A stretch of 36,706 bases of DNA from Fuerstiella sp. (GTDB lineage: Bacteria > Planctomycetota > Planctomycetia > Planctomycetales > Planctomycetaceae): contig JAKVAY010000040.1 of NCBI GenBank assembly GCA_022447185.1, forward strand, positions 1-36,706, given 5' to 3'. Positions 8,913 to 17,398 of the stretch are shown piece by piece. A program made the position numbers and the translations under genes. The notes below the pieces were generated by a model. That model was not told the origin of the DNA, made no database searches, and worked only from the letters and a program-made list of their open reading frames with translations. How positions within the stretch are numbered: the first letter of the stretch is position 1; every line of letters starts with the position of its first letter.

Positions 8913-9662
8913 ATGGCTCAGATTGGCGATATTCAAAACGAATTCATCCGAAAGGAACTTGTCGAGTACGTCGAGAGAGACGATGAACGTCAGCATATGA
9001 TCAACATGTATGCGGCAACCGCTCCAAACATGCAGGAAATTGCAGCGTCTATCATCGACGGCGCTCACCATCAAACCGACGAATTGACAACGGCAGCTCT
9101 GAACGAAGGGATCGAAGCCCTCAAAATCATGGACGACGGCCTCATCGCAGGGATGGGGCTGGTGGGCATCAAGTTCCGTGAGAATTTCATCTTCGTTCCC
9201 GAAGTCCTGGCCTGTGCACGAGCAATGAAGGCCGGCATGAAACATATTGAGCCAATTCTCTCAGCATCAGGCATCGAGCCGATTGGCAAGGTCATCATGG
9301 GGACCGTCAAGGGAGACCTGCATGACATCGGTAAGAATCTATGCATCATGATGCTCAACGGCGCCGGGTTTGAGGTCGTGGACCTGGGGGTCGACACATC
9401 GCCCGATGACTTCATGGACGCGGTCGAGGAGCACGATGCCACCGTGGTGGGCATGTCGGCGCTGCTGACAACGACCATGCCCAATATGGGCAGGACCATC
9501 GAATCTTTTATCGACGCCGATTTGCGCGACGATGTAAAGTTTATGGTCGGCGGAGCCCCGGTCACCCCCGAGTTTGCGGACGACATGGGTGCCGATGCCT
9601 ACGGGGCCACGGCCATGGAATGTGTCGATGTGGCCAGGCGATTGTGTGCGACGGATTCATAG
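8913..9662 (+). CDS. Corrinoid (B12-binding) methyl-carrier protein
   Basis: The frame can be read from a GTG at 8796, but that adds 39 residues running through a T-rich tract and unlike the family. From ATG 8913 the protein has 249 residues. The N-terminal cap is the helical B12-binding-2 module (residues about 25-105, ending FVPEVLACARAMKAGMKHIEPIL). It is followed by the Rossmann B12-binding domain with GTVKGDLHDIGKNL, where His137 is the lower cobalt ligand of the DxHxxG motif, then SALLTTTMPNMGRTIE and VGGAPVTPEFADDMGADAY. This is the shuttle protein that carries methyl-Co(III) between the methyltransferases encoded just upstream and is recharged by the ferredoxin-activase downstream. 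It is slightly longer than MtaC/MttC-type carriers because of about 25 extra N-terminal residues. Confidence 0.9.
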   Translation: MAQIGDIQNEFIRKELVEYVERDDERQHMINMYAATAPNMQEIAASIIDGAHHQTDELTTAALNEGIEALKIMDDGLIAGMGLVGIKFRENFIFVPEVLACARAMKAGMKHIEPILSASGIEPIGKVIMGTVKGDLHDIGKNLCIMMLNGAGFEVVDLGVDTSPDDFMDAVEEHDATVVGMSALLTTTMPNMGRTIESFIDADLRDDVKFMVGGAPVTPEFADDMGADAYGATAMECVDVARRLCATDS

Positions 9663-9849
9663 ACTCACTGTGCCAAGTGCGAATAATTTCAACGCGTTAA
9701 TCTAAGAATCGCAACAGAGTCGATTTACTCCGCGCGATTCACTCGACTGCGTTTTGTGCTCGGGTTAGTTTCGCGATGTCGGGTGATGCGATGGATTTGC
9801 TCCGGATCAGGATTTAACACAAACGCAATAACATCCGTACTGTTTTTCC

Positions 9850-11739
9850 ATGGAAAAAATTGACCCCGACGAGTTCCAGAAGCGACTGGACAGGATCAGC
9901 GAGATCTATGGTCAGATCTCCGAGCATGCAGAAAAGCAAAGTCTGGTGCGGTGCCCGTACAAGAACCGCTTCGACCAATGCACTGCCGCATTCGGTTGCC
10001 GCTACCAGCGCAAGCCTGCGGCCCAGGGAGAATTACTCATCTGTTCCAGCGACGACCAACTGGACTACCGCAGCGCGTGGGACGTTGACCCGAACAGTCT
10101 TTCCACCGCAGATTCTCCGGATGCTTCCGGATCCGTGTCTTCTGATGGTAACAGCCGACCGGCCCAAATTGGCGCGACGCTGTTTGATTATGCCGACCAG
10201 CTGAAGATTCCCGTCCCAACATCCTGTGGTCGGACAGGAATCTGCCATGAATGCATTGTCCAGGTAAAGCGAGGCAACGACGCTCTGTCATCACCCGAAG
10301 ACACCGAAGCCTTTCTGACCGATGGCTATCGTCTGGCCTGTCAGGCCAGTGTCGAAAACGAGAATGAGCAGATCGAATTTGCTCTGTTGCGCCGTTCGCC
10401 GCAGATCCTGAAAGCGCCGGTCGCCGAAGTGCCGGAGCTCGATCCAATGGTCACCCGATCCGGGGAAGTAGTCTTCTACGACGGAGAAGAGATCGACACG
10501 TATCGTGGCAGAATCCTGGGGATGTCGATCGATCTGGGTACGACAACAGTGGTGGCTGAGTTGGTCGATCTCGAATCAGGTCAGTTGGTCTACACCACAT
10601 CATTTGAAAACCCGCAGCGTTTCGGTGGCAGCGATGTGATGTATCGCATTAGCTACGACGCGGGAATCTATCAGGGCGAACTGCACCGGGCGATCATCAA
10701 CACGCTGAACACCGAGATCCGGCAAATGTGTAGTCAGCTGGACATTGACCGTCATATGATCTACGAACTCGTGGTGGTTGGTAATTCGACCATGCGTGAT
10801 TTGTTTTTCAACCTGGACGTTCAATCGATTGGGCAGAAGCCGTACAAATCAATCATTGAACATGAATACCGGAATGGAGAGCGCAATTCGACGGCACTGG
10901 TCGAGCTGGCGCGCAGACTGCGAATTCTTGCCAACAGAAACGCCCGCGTCTTTGGAGCTCCCCTGATCGCCAGCCATGTCGGGGGCGATGTTGTGGCCGA
11001 CCTGCTGGCAATCGACATGCCGTTACAAAATGAGACTGTGATGCTGGTCGATGCAGGGACCAACACCGAGGTTGTGATTGGACACAAAGACCGACTGATG
11101 GCCGCATCATGTCCGGCCGGACCGGCCTTTGAAGGGGGATTGGTCAAATTCGGAATGCCCGGCTGCGCAGGGGCAATTGAATCAATCCGAATCGATAATG
11201 GTCAGTTTGAATACAGCACCATCAGCAAACATTCACCGCAGGGGATGTGTGGTTCCGGACTGATCGAACTGCTGGCTGAACTGCGGCGACACAAGATGAT
11301 GACTCCGATGGGAGTGTTTAATGACAAATTACGAGAACTGGAGATTGTCCCCGCGCAGGGAATCACATTTTCTCGAGAGGATGCCAGTCACCTTGCACAG
11401 GCCAAGGCGGCCAACTATTGCGGTCAAATGCTTTTGATGCGCCGATTCGGAGTCACTCCTCAGGAGATCACCCAACTGTACCTGGCAGGAGGTTTTGCCA
11501 ACTACGTGGATGCCGCCAGCGCAATTGACATCGGTTTTTTAGCACCGGTACCGGTCGATCGGATCAACAAAGTGGGCAATGCCGCTTCGTCCGGAGCGAG
11601 ACAGATGTTGCAGTCGTGCAGCAGGCGCACATTGATTGGACGGCTGATCGAGTCCGTGGAGCACATTGAGCTGGAGACAATGCCAGACTTCTTTGACATG
11701 TTCGTGGAGGGCTGCCAGTTCAAGCCGATGGAGTATTGA
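9850..11739 (+). CDS. RACo-type reductive activator of corrinoid protein (2Fe-2S + ASKHA ATPase, DUF4445) with extra Cys-rich N-terminus
   Basis: A 629-residue protein that should use ATP to reduce accidentally oxidised Co(II) corrinoid back to Co(I), as in RACo/RamA-like activases. Residues 1-90 are an extra module with Cys35, Cys44, Cys50 and Cys65 (RCPYKNRFDQCTAAFGCRYQ and LLICSS). Next comes a plant-type 2Fe-2S ferredoxin with Cys126, Cys132, Cys135 and Cys164 (TSCGRTGICHEC and LACQ). From about residue 220 follows the actin-like ATPase: LGMSIDLGTTTVVAEL, VVGNSTMRDLFF, LVDAGTNTEVVIG, CPAGPAFEGG, and the closing LYLAGGFANYVDAASAIDIG. It lies 187 bases after the corrinoid gene, on the same strand. 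The four N-terminal cysteines could bind a second metal centre, which is my inference. RamA-type 4Fe-4S motifs are absent. Confidence 0.9.
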   Translation: MEKIDPDEFQKRLDRISEIYGQISEHAEKQSLVRCPYKNRFDQCTAAFGCRYQRKPAAQGELLICSSDDQLDYRSAWDVDPNSLSTADSPDASGSVSSDGNSRPAQIGATLFDYADQLKIPVPTSCGRTGICHECIVQVKRGNDALSSPEDTEAFLTDGYRLACQASVENENEQIEFALLRRSPQILKAPVAEVPELDPMVTRSGEVVFYDGEEIDTYRGRILGMSIDLGTTTVVAELVDLESGQLVYTTSFENPQRFGGSDVMYRISYDAGIYQGELHRAIINTLNTEIRQMCSQLDIDRHMIYELVVVGNSTMRDLFFNLDVQSIGQKPYKSIIEHEYRNGERNSTALVELARRLRILANRNARVFGAPLIASHVGGDVVADLLAIDMPLQNETVMLVDAGTNTEVVIGHKDRLMAASCPAGPAFEGGLVKFGMPGCAGAIESIRIDNGQFEYSTISKHSPQGMCGSGLIELLAELRRHKMMTPMGVFNDKLRELEIVPAQGITFSREDASHLAQAKAANYCGQMLLMRRFGVTPQEITQLYLAGGFANYVDAASAIDIGFLAPVPVDRINKVGNAASSGARQMLQSCSRRTLIGRLIESVEHIELETMPDFFDMFVEGCQFKPMEY

Positions 11740-11923
11740 AAATCGGGTAATCGGTTATGCGCAACTGAGGTGAACGGCAGGTCAATGGTCGCAGTTCGGT
11801 TCGTGTTGTCGGACCTAATCACGCAGCAATCTGTCTACTGGTATCGGTGTGAATTGAAAGTCGATAGCATTCCAAGGATAATTAGTTGATCAGTCAGACA
11901 AATCTGCGTGAAAGACTTTCTGT

Positions 11924-12247
11924 ATGGCGCTCTACGAAATTGAAACGCAGGCACATATTATGATTGCCTGGGCTGACGGCCCCGAACACGCCGAAGCACT
12001 TGCGGGGAAGTTCTATCCCCGGGAGAACATCGTTCGCGTGACGAGGCGTCCGCGTGACCTGTGGGTCATCAGCAAAGGACAACTGGGAATCGACGAAAAA
12101 TCGCGACCGGATGATCTCGCGCGCGACTGTCTGAATCGTGCTTCCGGGGATAAACTTCATGCCATTCGACTTTACATGCTGGAGACCGGCGTGGATCTTC
12201 GAGAGGCTCAGCGCATCATTGAGGCCAACATGTCAATTGGCTGGTAG
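11924..12247 (+). CDS. Small protein with ribosomal L7/L12 C-terminal-like ending, 107 aa
   Basis: It starts at ATG 11924, 184 bases after the activase, on the same strand. The first half (YEIETQAHIMIAWADGPEHAEALAGKFYP) reads as a small alpha/beta unit. The end, AIRLYMLETGVDLREAQRII, matches the helix pattern of the L7/L12 C-terminal domain (AIKxYRexTGxgLkEAKdxVE). L7/L12-like small proteins of unknown role are scattered in bacteria and are usually regulatory or protein-binding, so a ribosomal role is not implied. It has no signal or membrane segment. Position suggests it is the last gene of the corrinoid cluster, although the 184-base gap leaves room for a separate promoter. Confidence 0.7.
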   Translation: MALYEIETQAHIMIAWADGPEHAEALAGKFYPRENIVRVTRRPRDLWVISKGQLGIDEKSRPDDLARDCLNRASGDKLHAIRLYMLETGVDLREAQRIIEANMSIGW

Positions 12248-12615
12248 CGTTTGTCCCTGCGTGACACTGCAGCATAAAAATTTTCATTTGCAGTAAGTGC
12301 CGCCCGTGACTCTGCCTGGTTAAGAAAAATCCTCCCTGAAGTTGTTCAAAGAATAAAATATCCGCGCAGACTCAGGTCTTCTTATTTCAGCAAATTTGTT
12401 CAGATGGAATCAGGTTTTCAGAAGAACTATTGGGAGCGTTTTCGCGCGGCAGCTGATATGTTCGGAAGCACTGCCTCGTTAGATTGATTTCGAGCGAGAT
12501 CTGTTCAGCGATTCAGCTTTAGCTGCCCACTGACCTCTACTGGTTCCGGTTCACCAAGACACACCAACTGTTCATAACGTTCAGAACCACTGCCAACTCC
12601 GATGCGCAGAGACAA
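12248..12615. other. Gene-poor stretch before the RND remnant
   Basis: No complete gene is seen. On the minus strand a frame without a good start ends at about 12505 with a peptide-like tail (GEPEPVEVSGQLKLNR) and runs in from about 12675, overlapping the RND remnant antisense. It may be the end of a lost gene or chance. On the plus strand the RND homology does not extend upstream of about 12610, and an in-frame stop lies at 12520. Confidence 0.35.
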
Positions 12616-12969
12616 TTGACCATCGGCAACCGCCGAATCCGAACTGGTGTTCCATTGAACACAGCCATTCTGGAATCAGGCACTCGCAGATTTCGCCCCG
12701 TACTGCTGACTTCACTGACGACAATTGCGGGTCTGTTACCGATCCTGACAGAACAGTCCTTTCAGGCGCAGATGGTGATTCCCATGGCCGTCAGTCTGTG
12801 CTTCGGACTGCCACTGGCCGCACTGCTGGTGCCAACGTTTTATTCGATCTACGGATCAATCGTGGGAGACCGAATTGCGCAGGACGCGCAAACTGAAAAG
12901 TCAGACAGCTCTTATCCACGCAAAGATCAATTAACCCGACAGCATCCGTTCATTCCCGCAGCCGAATAA
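12616..12969 (+). pseudogene. C-terminal remnant of an RND-family efflux transporter
   Basis: About 117 codons are left of a protein that is normally over 1000 residues. The stretch from NRRIRTGVPLN to ESGTRRFRPVLLTSLTTIAG, then LLPILTEQSFQAQMVIPMAV and FGLPLAALLVPTFYSIYGSI, is the cytoplasmic loop plus the last two membrane helices of AcrB/MdtB/CusA-like pumps, followed by a hydrophilic tail. There is no methionine start. The frame begins with a TTG and is closed 32 codons upstream by a stop. No periplasmic domain, adaptor (HlyD type) or outer-membrane partner is nearby. It reads as the scar of a deletion rather than a working gene. Confidence 0.8.
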
Positions 12970-13250
12970 TGACACCCGGAATCACAGGCAAAGACCAGGG
13001 AAGAATGCGACGACCAAAGACCATCAACCTGAAAGACGGACTCCATCTGACAACGAAATTGGGATACTTTAAAGACTAACGCTGTGAATAACTGAGTGAC
13101 ACCAGACTCGGGGCTGCCACAGCTGAATTATGAGCAAAATACTGGTACGATCATTACTGAAGTCGAGCTAAGCACAGTATGTCCTGCAGTGTTGAATTCG
13201 GTCTGTGTTCAGCCGGTATTCGTCAAACATTTCAACGAGGAGTCTTCCGG

Positions 13251-13772
13251 ATGTCCCGTTCTTTGGGTCAAACCATCGGTGATGGTCTGAAACTCTCTGT
13301 CAACTACGCCGAACAGCTGATTCAGGGAGTCACACCCGAGAGCTTTAGTCGTATGGCTGCACCCGGTGGTCAATCAATCCATTCGAATCATCCAGCTTTC
13401 ATTTTCGGACACCTTGCACTGTATGGCCCCAGAGTTGTCGAAATGACCGGTGGACAGGCACCCGTCGTACCGGAAGGCTTCTCCGCATTGTTTGCAAAAG
13501 GAATGGAATGTATCGACGACCCCGACGGTTCTGTCTATCCACACATGGACGAGATCACCGAATCATTTTTTGCGAGTTACCGAGCCGCTGAAAAGGCGAT
13601 CATTGCAGCCACTGATGAGCATCTGGCTCAGCCCAATCCATCGGAAGTGATGGTTAAGAAATTCCCGACTCTCGGTTCGATGTGCAACTTTATGTGTTCC
13701 GGTCACATGCTGATGCATCTCGGACAATTGAGTGCCTGGCGTCGTATGTACGGGTTTGGCCCCGCTGCCTAA
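13251..13772 (+). CDS. DinB-like metal-binding four-helix protein
   Basis: The frame is open from 13179, but the ATG at 13251 is favoured because a purine-rich GAGGAG lies about ten bases before it and the protein family begins there. It gives 173 residues: SRSLGQTIGDGLKLSVNYAE, HPAFIFGHLALYGPRVVEM, and CSGHMLMHLGQLSAWRRMYG at the end. The histidines in the HPAFIFGH and GHMLMHLGQ segments are placed as in DinB/YfiT-like proteins, which bind a metal (often Ni or Zn) and in some cases transfer or remove groups on thiols. Its exact reaction is unknown. The stop is followed after 15 to 27 bases by the cyclase gene, so the two are probably co-transcribed. Confidence 0.8.
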   Translation: MSRSLGQTIGDGLKLSVNYAEQLIQGVTPESFSRMAAPGGQSIHSNHPAFIFGHLALYGPRVVEMTGGQAPVVPEGFSALFAKGMECIDDPDGSVYPHMDEITESFFASYRAAEKAIIAATDEHLAQPNPSEVMVKKFPTLGSMCNFMCSGHMLMHLGQLSAWRRMYGFGPAA

Positions 13773-13799
13773 TGATCCTGTTTGTGGATGTCAGCTTTC

Positions 13800-15569
13800 A
13801 TGCTCAGACTGCTTGCATTTTACGACGACCAACAACTGGATCGTCAGTTCGTGCTTGCCACTGGCGAATCAAAAGTTCTGGGACGCGGAGAAACGGCGGA
13901 CTTCCGCACTGACTGGGATGCACAAATCTCCAGGATGCACGTCCGTCTGGAAACCACCAATCACACGACGCAAGTCACTCGTCTGAATGATTCGGCCAAT
14001 CCTGTATTCATTGATGGTAATGAGATCCAAACGTCGGAACTGCGTTCCGGCCAATCGTTCGTCATTGGGGATTCCAGATTCGAACTTCGTCAGGTGACAC
14101 AGAGCGACTCCCCCCGGAGTTCTGATGGACAGCAACTGGCGATTGACCGCCGGCAGTTGCAAAACATTCGCTATGAAGACGCTGACAAACGCATTGAAGT
14201 ACTGACAAGCCTCCCGGCTGTTATCAGAGAATCAGGCGTCGAACGCGACCTGCATATTGCGCTCCTGGGTCTGCTGCTGGCGGGAATTCGACATGCCGAC
14301 GGGGCCGCTGTCGTCGGCATTGACGAAAACAGCAAATCACGTGTGCTGCATCAGGAACGTCGTTTCGAAACAAACGGGCTGCTGCAGCCAAGCACGAGGA
14401 TGATTCACAACGCGATCAACCAGCAGAAATCCATTTTGCATGTGTGGGACGATACCGAATCGACACAGAGCGCGACACCTTATACTCAGCAGGCAGAATT
14501 CAACTGGGCATTCTGTACGCCAGTTTATTCGGACGTTGTGCAGAATCGTGTCTTTTACCTGGCCGGTCGGAGTCCTCTGACGTCAGCCCGTACGAATCGA
14601 GAACATCTGCACGCCGACATTAAATTCACCGAATTCATCGCCGAAATTGTTGGATCACTGCAAAGGCAACAGGAACTGGAGCGACAGCAGGCGGGGCTGC
14701 GTCAGTTCTTTTCGCCACCGGTCCTGGAAGCTGTTGGCAGCGATCTGGATACGTCGTTACTGGAACCGCGCGAATGCGATGTAACGGTACTGTTTTGCGA
14801 CCTGCGAGGGTTCAGCCATCGGGCAGAGGAACAGGCTGACAATCTTATGGGACTGCTGGAACGAGTCAGTCTCGCTCTGGAAGTCATGACCAGTCAGATT
14901 CTGCGGTTCGGCGGCGTCACTGGTGATTTTCAGGGTGACGCTGCATTAGGTTTTTGGGGCTGGCCAATATCAACCGATGAATCACCATTGAATGCCTGCC
15001 GGGCTGCACTGGCGATTCGCAGTGAATTCGAGAAAGCCCGCGCCGACCCGCAACATCCGCTGACTGACTTTGAAACAAGTGTGGGAATTGCACACGGCAG
15101 AGCTGTTGCAGGAAAAATCGGCACCCGTGAGCAGGTCAAAGTTACCGTATTTGGCCCGGTCGTGAATCTGGCAAGTCGACTGGAGGGGATGACTCGCGAG
15201 CTGCACGTTCCGATTCTGATTGACCAGCATCTGGACCAGATGGTAAGGACCCAGCTGTCGCCGAGGGAAGGACGGGTTCGCAGACTCCTGCGACTCCTGC
15301 CATACGGCATGGACCGTCCGTTGATGGTGAGTGAACTCGTGCCACCCGAATCACTTTTGCCATCACTGACACAGCAGCATCTCGATGACTTCGAGCGAGG
15401 GGTTGATGCGTTTATTCAGGGAGACTGGGACAGTGCATGGTCCTGTCTGCATCGAATGCCGCCCGAAGATCGGGCACAGGACTATCTGGCGATGCAGATC
15501 ACTCAACACAACAGAAACGCACCCGCAAACTGGGATGGAATTGTTCGCAACCTGAAGAAGAGTGGTTAG
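13800..15569 (+). CDS. FHA-GAF-class III nucleotide cyclase homologue with atypical substrate residues
   Basis: The frame opens at a TTG (13782) with ATGs at 13788 and 13800. I use 13800, giving 589 residues. Domains: FHA at about residues 5-100 (VLGRGETADFR and AQISRMHVRLE, the G-R and S-R-x-H phosphothreonine-binding motif), GAF at about 130-290, and the class III cyclase catalytic domain at about 315-500, followed by a short helical tail. Metal-binding Asp334 (LFCDLRGF) and Asp380 (FQGDAALGFWG) are present, as are Asn456 and the Arg of NLASRLEG. The two purine-selecting positions are changed: the usual Lys is Asp376 and the usual Asp is Pro453. No membrane segment is present, so it should be a cytosolic signalling enzyme. 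It lies between the DinB-like gene and an amidohydrolase, closely spaced to both. Confidence 0.85.
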   Translation: MLRLLAFYDDQQLDRQFVLATGESKVLGRGETADFRTDWDAQISRMHVRLETTNHTTQVTRLNDSANPVFIDGNEIQTSELRSGQSFVIGDSRFELRQVTQSDSPRSSDGQQLAIDRRQLQNIRYEDADKRIEVLTSLPAVIRESGVERDLHIALLGLLLAGIRHADGAAVVGIDENSKSRVLHQERRFETNGLLQPSTRMIHNAINQQKSILHVWDDTESTQSATPYTQQAEFNWAFCTPVYSDVVQNRVFYLAGRSPLTSARTNREHLHADIKFTEFIAEIVGSLQRQQELERQQAGLRQFFSPPVLEAVGSDLDTSLLEPRECDVTVLFCDLRGFSHRAEEQADNLMGLLERVSLALEVMTSQILRFGGVTGDFQGDAALGFWGWPISTDESPLNACRAALAIRSEFEKARADPQHPLTDFETSVGIAHGRAVAGKIGTREQVKVTVFGPVVNLASRLEGMTRELHVPILIDQHLDQMVRTQLSPREGRVRRLLRLLPYGMDRPLMVSELVPPESLLPSLTQQHLDDFERGVDAFIQGDWDSAWSCLHRMPPEDRAQDYLAMQITQHNRNAPANWDGIVRNLKKSG

Positions 15570-15597
15570 AGTCTGTCCGTTTTCGGAGAAACAGCCC

Positions 15598-16539
15598 ATG
15601 AATCCGCAACTAACGATCTCTCGACGGCAAGCGATCGCCACCGGAGTTGCAGTCACTGCGTCCACCCGGTGCTCAGCTCGTTCATCAGAAGCAACGGGGC
15701 AAACGCCGTGGATCGACGCTCACTCACATATCTGGACACCGGATACGAGCATCTTCAAACTGGCTCCGGGAACCACATCAGACGACCTTGCGCCTCGAAG
15801 TTTCACCGACGACGAGCTTATGGCTGTGGCCAGACCACATGGTGTCGGACGTGTCGTACTCATTCAGCACTCACCGTTTCACGGCTTTGATAATACTTAT
15901 CTGATCGATGCATGGCGACGCCATCCGGAGACGTTTCGCGTCGTCGGCATTGTGGATGATTTAAGAAAAAACTGCGCCAAAGCAATGAAACAGTTTCTTC
16001 AGAGCGGCGTCACTGGTTTCCGTATCGCCCCACGAAAGGGAATTTCGGACTGGCTGAATACTGACGGGATGGTAGAAATGTGGAAGACCGCCGTTGACAC
16101 CAGACAGCCCATGTGTTGTCTGATCGACGCGGACCAGCTCCCCGCCGTTGATGCGGCCTGTCAGCGGCATCCGGAAACTCCGGTTGTGATTGATCACTTC
16201 GCACGAATCGGTGTCGACGGCACAATTCGGGACAGTGATCTGGCCCGGTTGTGTCATCTGGCAAACCACGAACACGTTAAAGTAAAAATCTCTGCGTATT
16301 ATGCACTCGGAAGAAAACAGTCTCCTCATCACGAGTTGATTCCCATGATCAAAAGGCTGTATGAAAGCTACGGACCGGATCGGTTGATGTGGGCCAGTGA
16401 CTGCCCGTATCAGTTGACCGGTTCCAGTACATACGCCAGCTCAATTGATCTGGTCCTCAATAGTCTTGATTTTGTCAACGATCATGATCGTCAAAAGCTG
16501 CTCGCGACCACAGCTGAACGCACGTTCTTCTACGTGTAA
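15598..16539 (+). CDS. Exported amidohydrolase-2 family TIM-barrel protein (Tat signal)
   Basis: A GTG at 15562 would give a longer frame overlapping the cyclase. The ATG at 15598 is preferred because GGAGA lies about nine bases upstream and a Tat signal starts there (SRRQAIATGVAVTAS). The 313-residue protein has the metal motif DAHSHIW, then VVLIQHSPFHGFD, VTGFRIAPRKGISDWL, VVIDHFARIG, and the late aspartate in RLMWASDCPYQ. That is the order of the amidohydrolase-2 superfamily (lactonases, decarboxylases, 4-sulfomuconolactone-like hydrolases). It probably opens a lactone or decarboxylates a cyclic acid in the periplasm. The substrate is unknown. It follows the cyclase by 28 bases and precedes sugar-processing genes. 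Confidence 0.85.
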   Translation: MNPQLTISRRQAIATGVAVTASTRCSARSSEATGQTPWIDAHSHIWTPDTSIFKLAPGTTSDDLAPRSFTDDELMAVARPHGVGRVVLIQHSPFHGFDNTYLIDAWRRHPETFRVVGIVDDLRKNCAKAMKQFLQSGVTGFRIAPRKGISDWLNTDGMVEMWKTAVDTRQPMCCLIDADQLPAVDAACQRHPETPVVIDHFARIGVDGTIRDSDLARLCHLANHEHVKVKISAYYALGRKQSPHHELIPMIKRLYESYGPDRLMWASDCPYQLTGSSTYASSIDLVLNSLDFVNDHDRQKLLATTAERTFFYV

Positions 16540-16687
16540 ACAAACGATACTAAAATGCTGAAGAAGAGGCGTCTCATCGCTGCCTTCAGGAAGTACACGC
16601 CTGCACAGCATGCTACTGACGACCGTCAGATCCCGACCACAGCTTCGTGATCTGAATTTAACGTTCTGTACACCGTGGAGTATTTCG

Positions 16688-17398
16688 ATGAAGACAGCAT
16701 TCAACATCTGTCAGGCGTCCACATTCGGTGCAGCCCTTCTGTTGAATATTTCAGTGTTAGCAGGCGATCAATTCGTCTCGATGTTCGATGGAAGAACACT
16801 GAGCAGCTGGGACGTAGCTCCAGTTAGCGCAAAAGAAGCATGGACAGTCAGAGACGGAATGATCGTCGGTAACGGCGACAGGGGTCGCAGCTACCTAGTC
16901 TTTAAGAATCACAACATTGCTGACTTTGAAATGAAACTCAGCTATCGCTTTCCCGGCGAAGGAAACAGTGGTGTCAGCATCCGTGCCCGCAAAGATGAAA
17001 CCGGGCGGCGCGATTTTCAAAGCTATCATGCCGATTTCGGACATGTTGGAATCGGAAAAAAGGTTCTCGGTGCGTGGGATTTCCATACACCCGGCCGCAC
17101 GGAACATCGTTGTTTCCGAGGGGACCGTCTGATGATTGACAAAAATGACAAGCCGACAATTACCTCCATCAGTGAAACACTGTCGGCTGATGACGTAAAC
17201 AAAGGCGACTGGAATGACGTGCACATCGTTGCACGCGGCAATAAATTCAGCTTTTACCTAAACGGCAAACTGGCATCAGAGTTTGCAGAACACCTTCCGG
17301 AAGAAAAACGACTCAATCGCGGTATGATTCAGCTGCAGCTTCACGACCCAGGCATGTTTGTCCATTTCAGAAATCTGCGAATTAAGATTATGGATTGA
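16688..17398 (+). CDS. Exported DUF1080 (3-keto-disaccharide hydrolase-like) protein
   Basis: The frame runs from 16610, but the ATG at 16688 fits a 23-residue signal peptide (FGAALLLNISVLAG), giving 236 residues. DUF1080 features are in order: MFDGRTLSSWDV, AWTVRDGMIVGNGD, YLVFKNHNIADFEMKLSYRF, GNSGVSIRARK, GDWNDVHIVARGNKFSFYLN, and QLQLHDPGMFVHFRNLRI. The fold is a concanavalin-like beta-jelly roll found in very many copies in planctomycetes. Some members hydrolyse 3-keto-glycosides made by partner oxidoreductases. The Gfo/Idh/MocA gene 413 bases downstream would be a fitting partner (oxidation first, then cleavage), which is my inference. Confidence 0.9.
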   Translation: MKTAFNICQASTFGAALLLNISVLAGDQFVSMFDGRTLSSWDVAPVSAKEAWTVRDGMIVGNGDRGRSYLVFKNHNIADFEMKLSYRFPGEGNSGVSIRARKDETGRRDFQSYHADFGHVGIGKKVLGAWDFHTPGRTEHRCFRGDRLMIDKNDKPTITSISETLSADDVNKGDWNDVHIVARGNKFSFYLNGKLASEFAEHLPEEKRLNRGMIQLQLHDPGMFVHFRNLRIKIMD

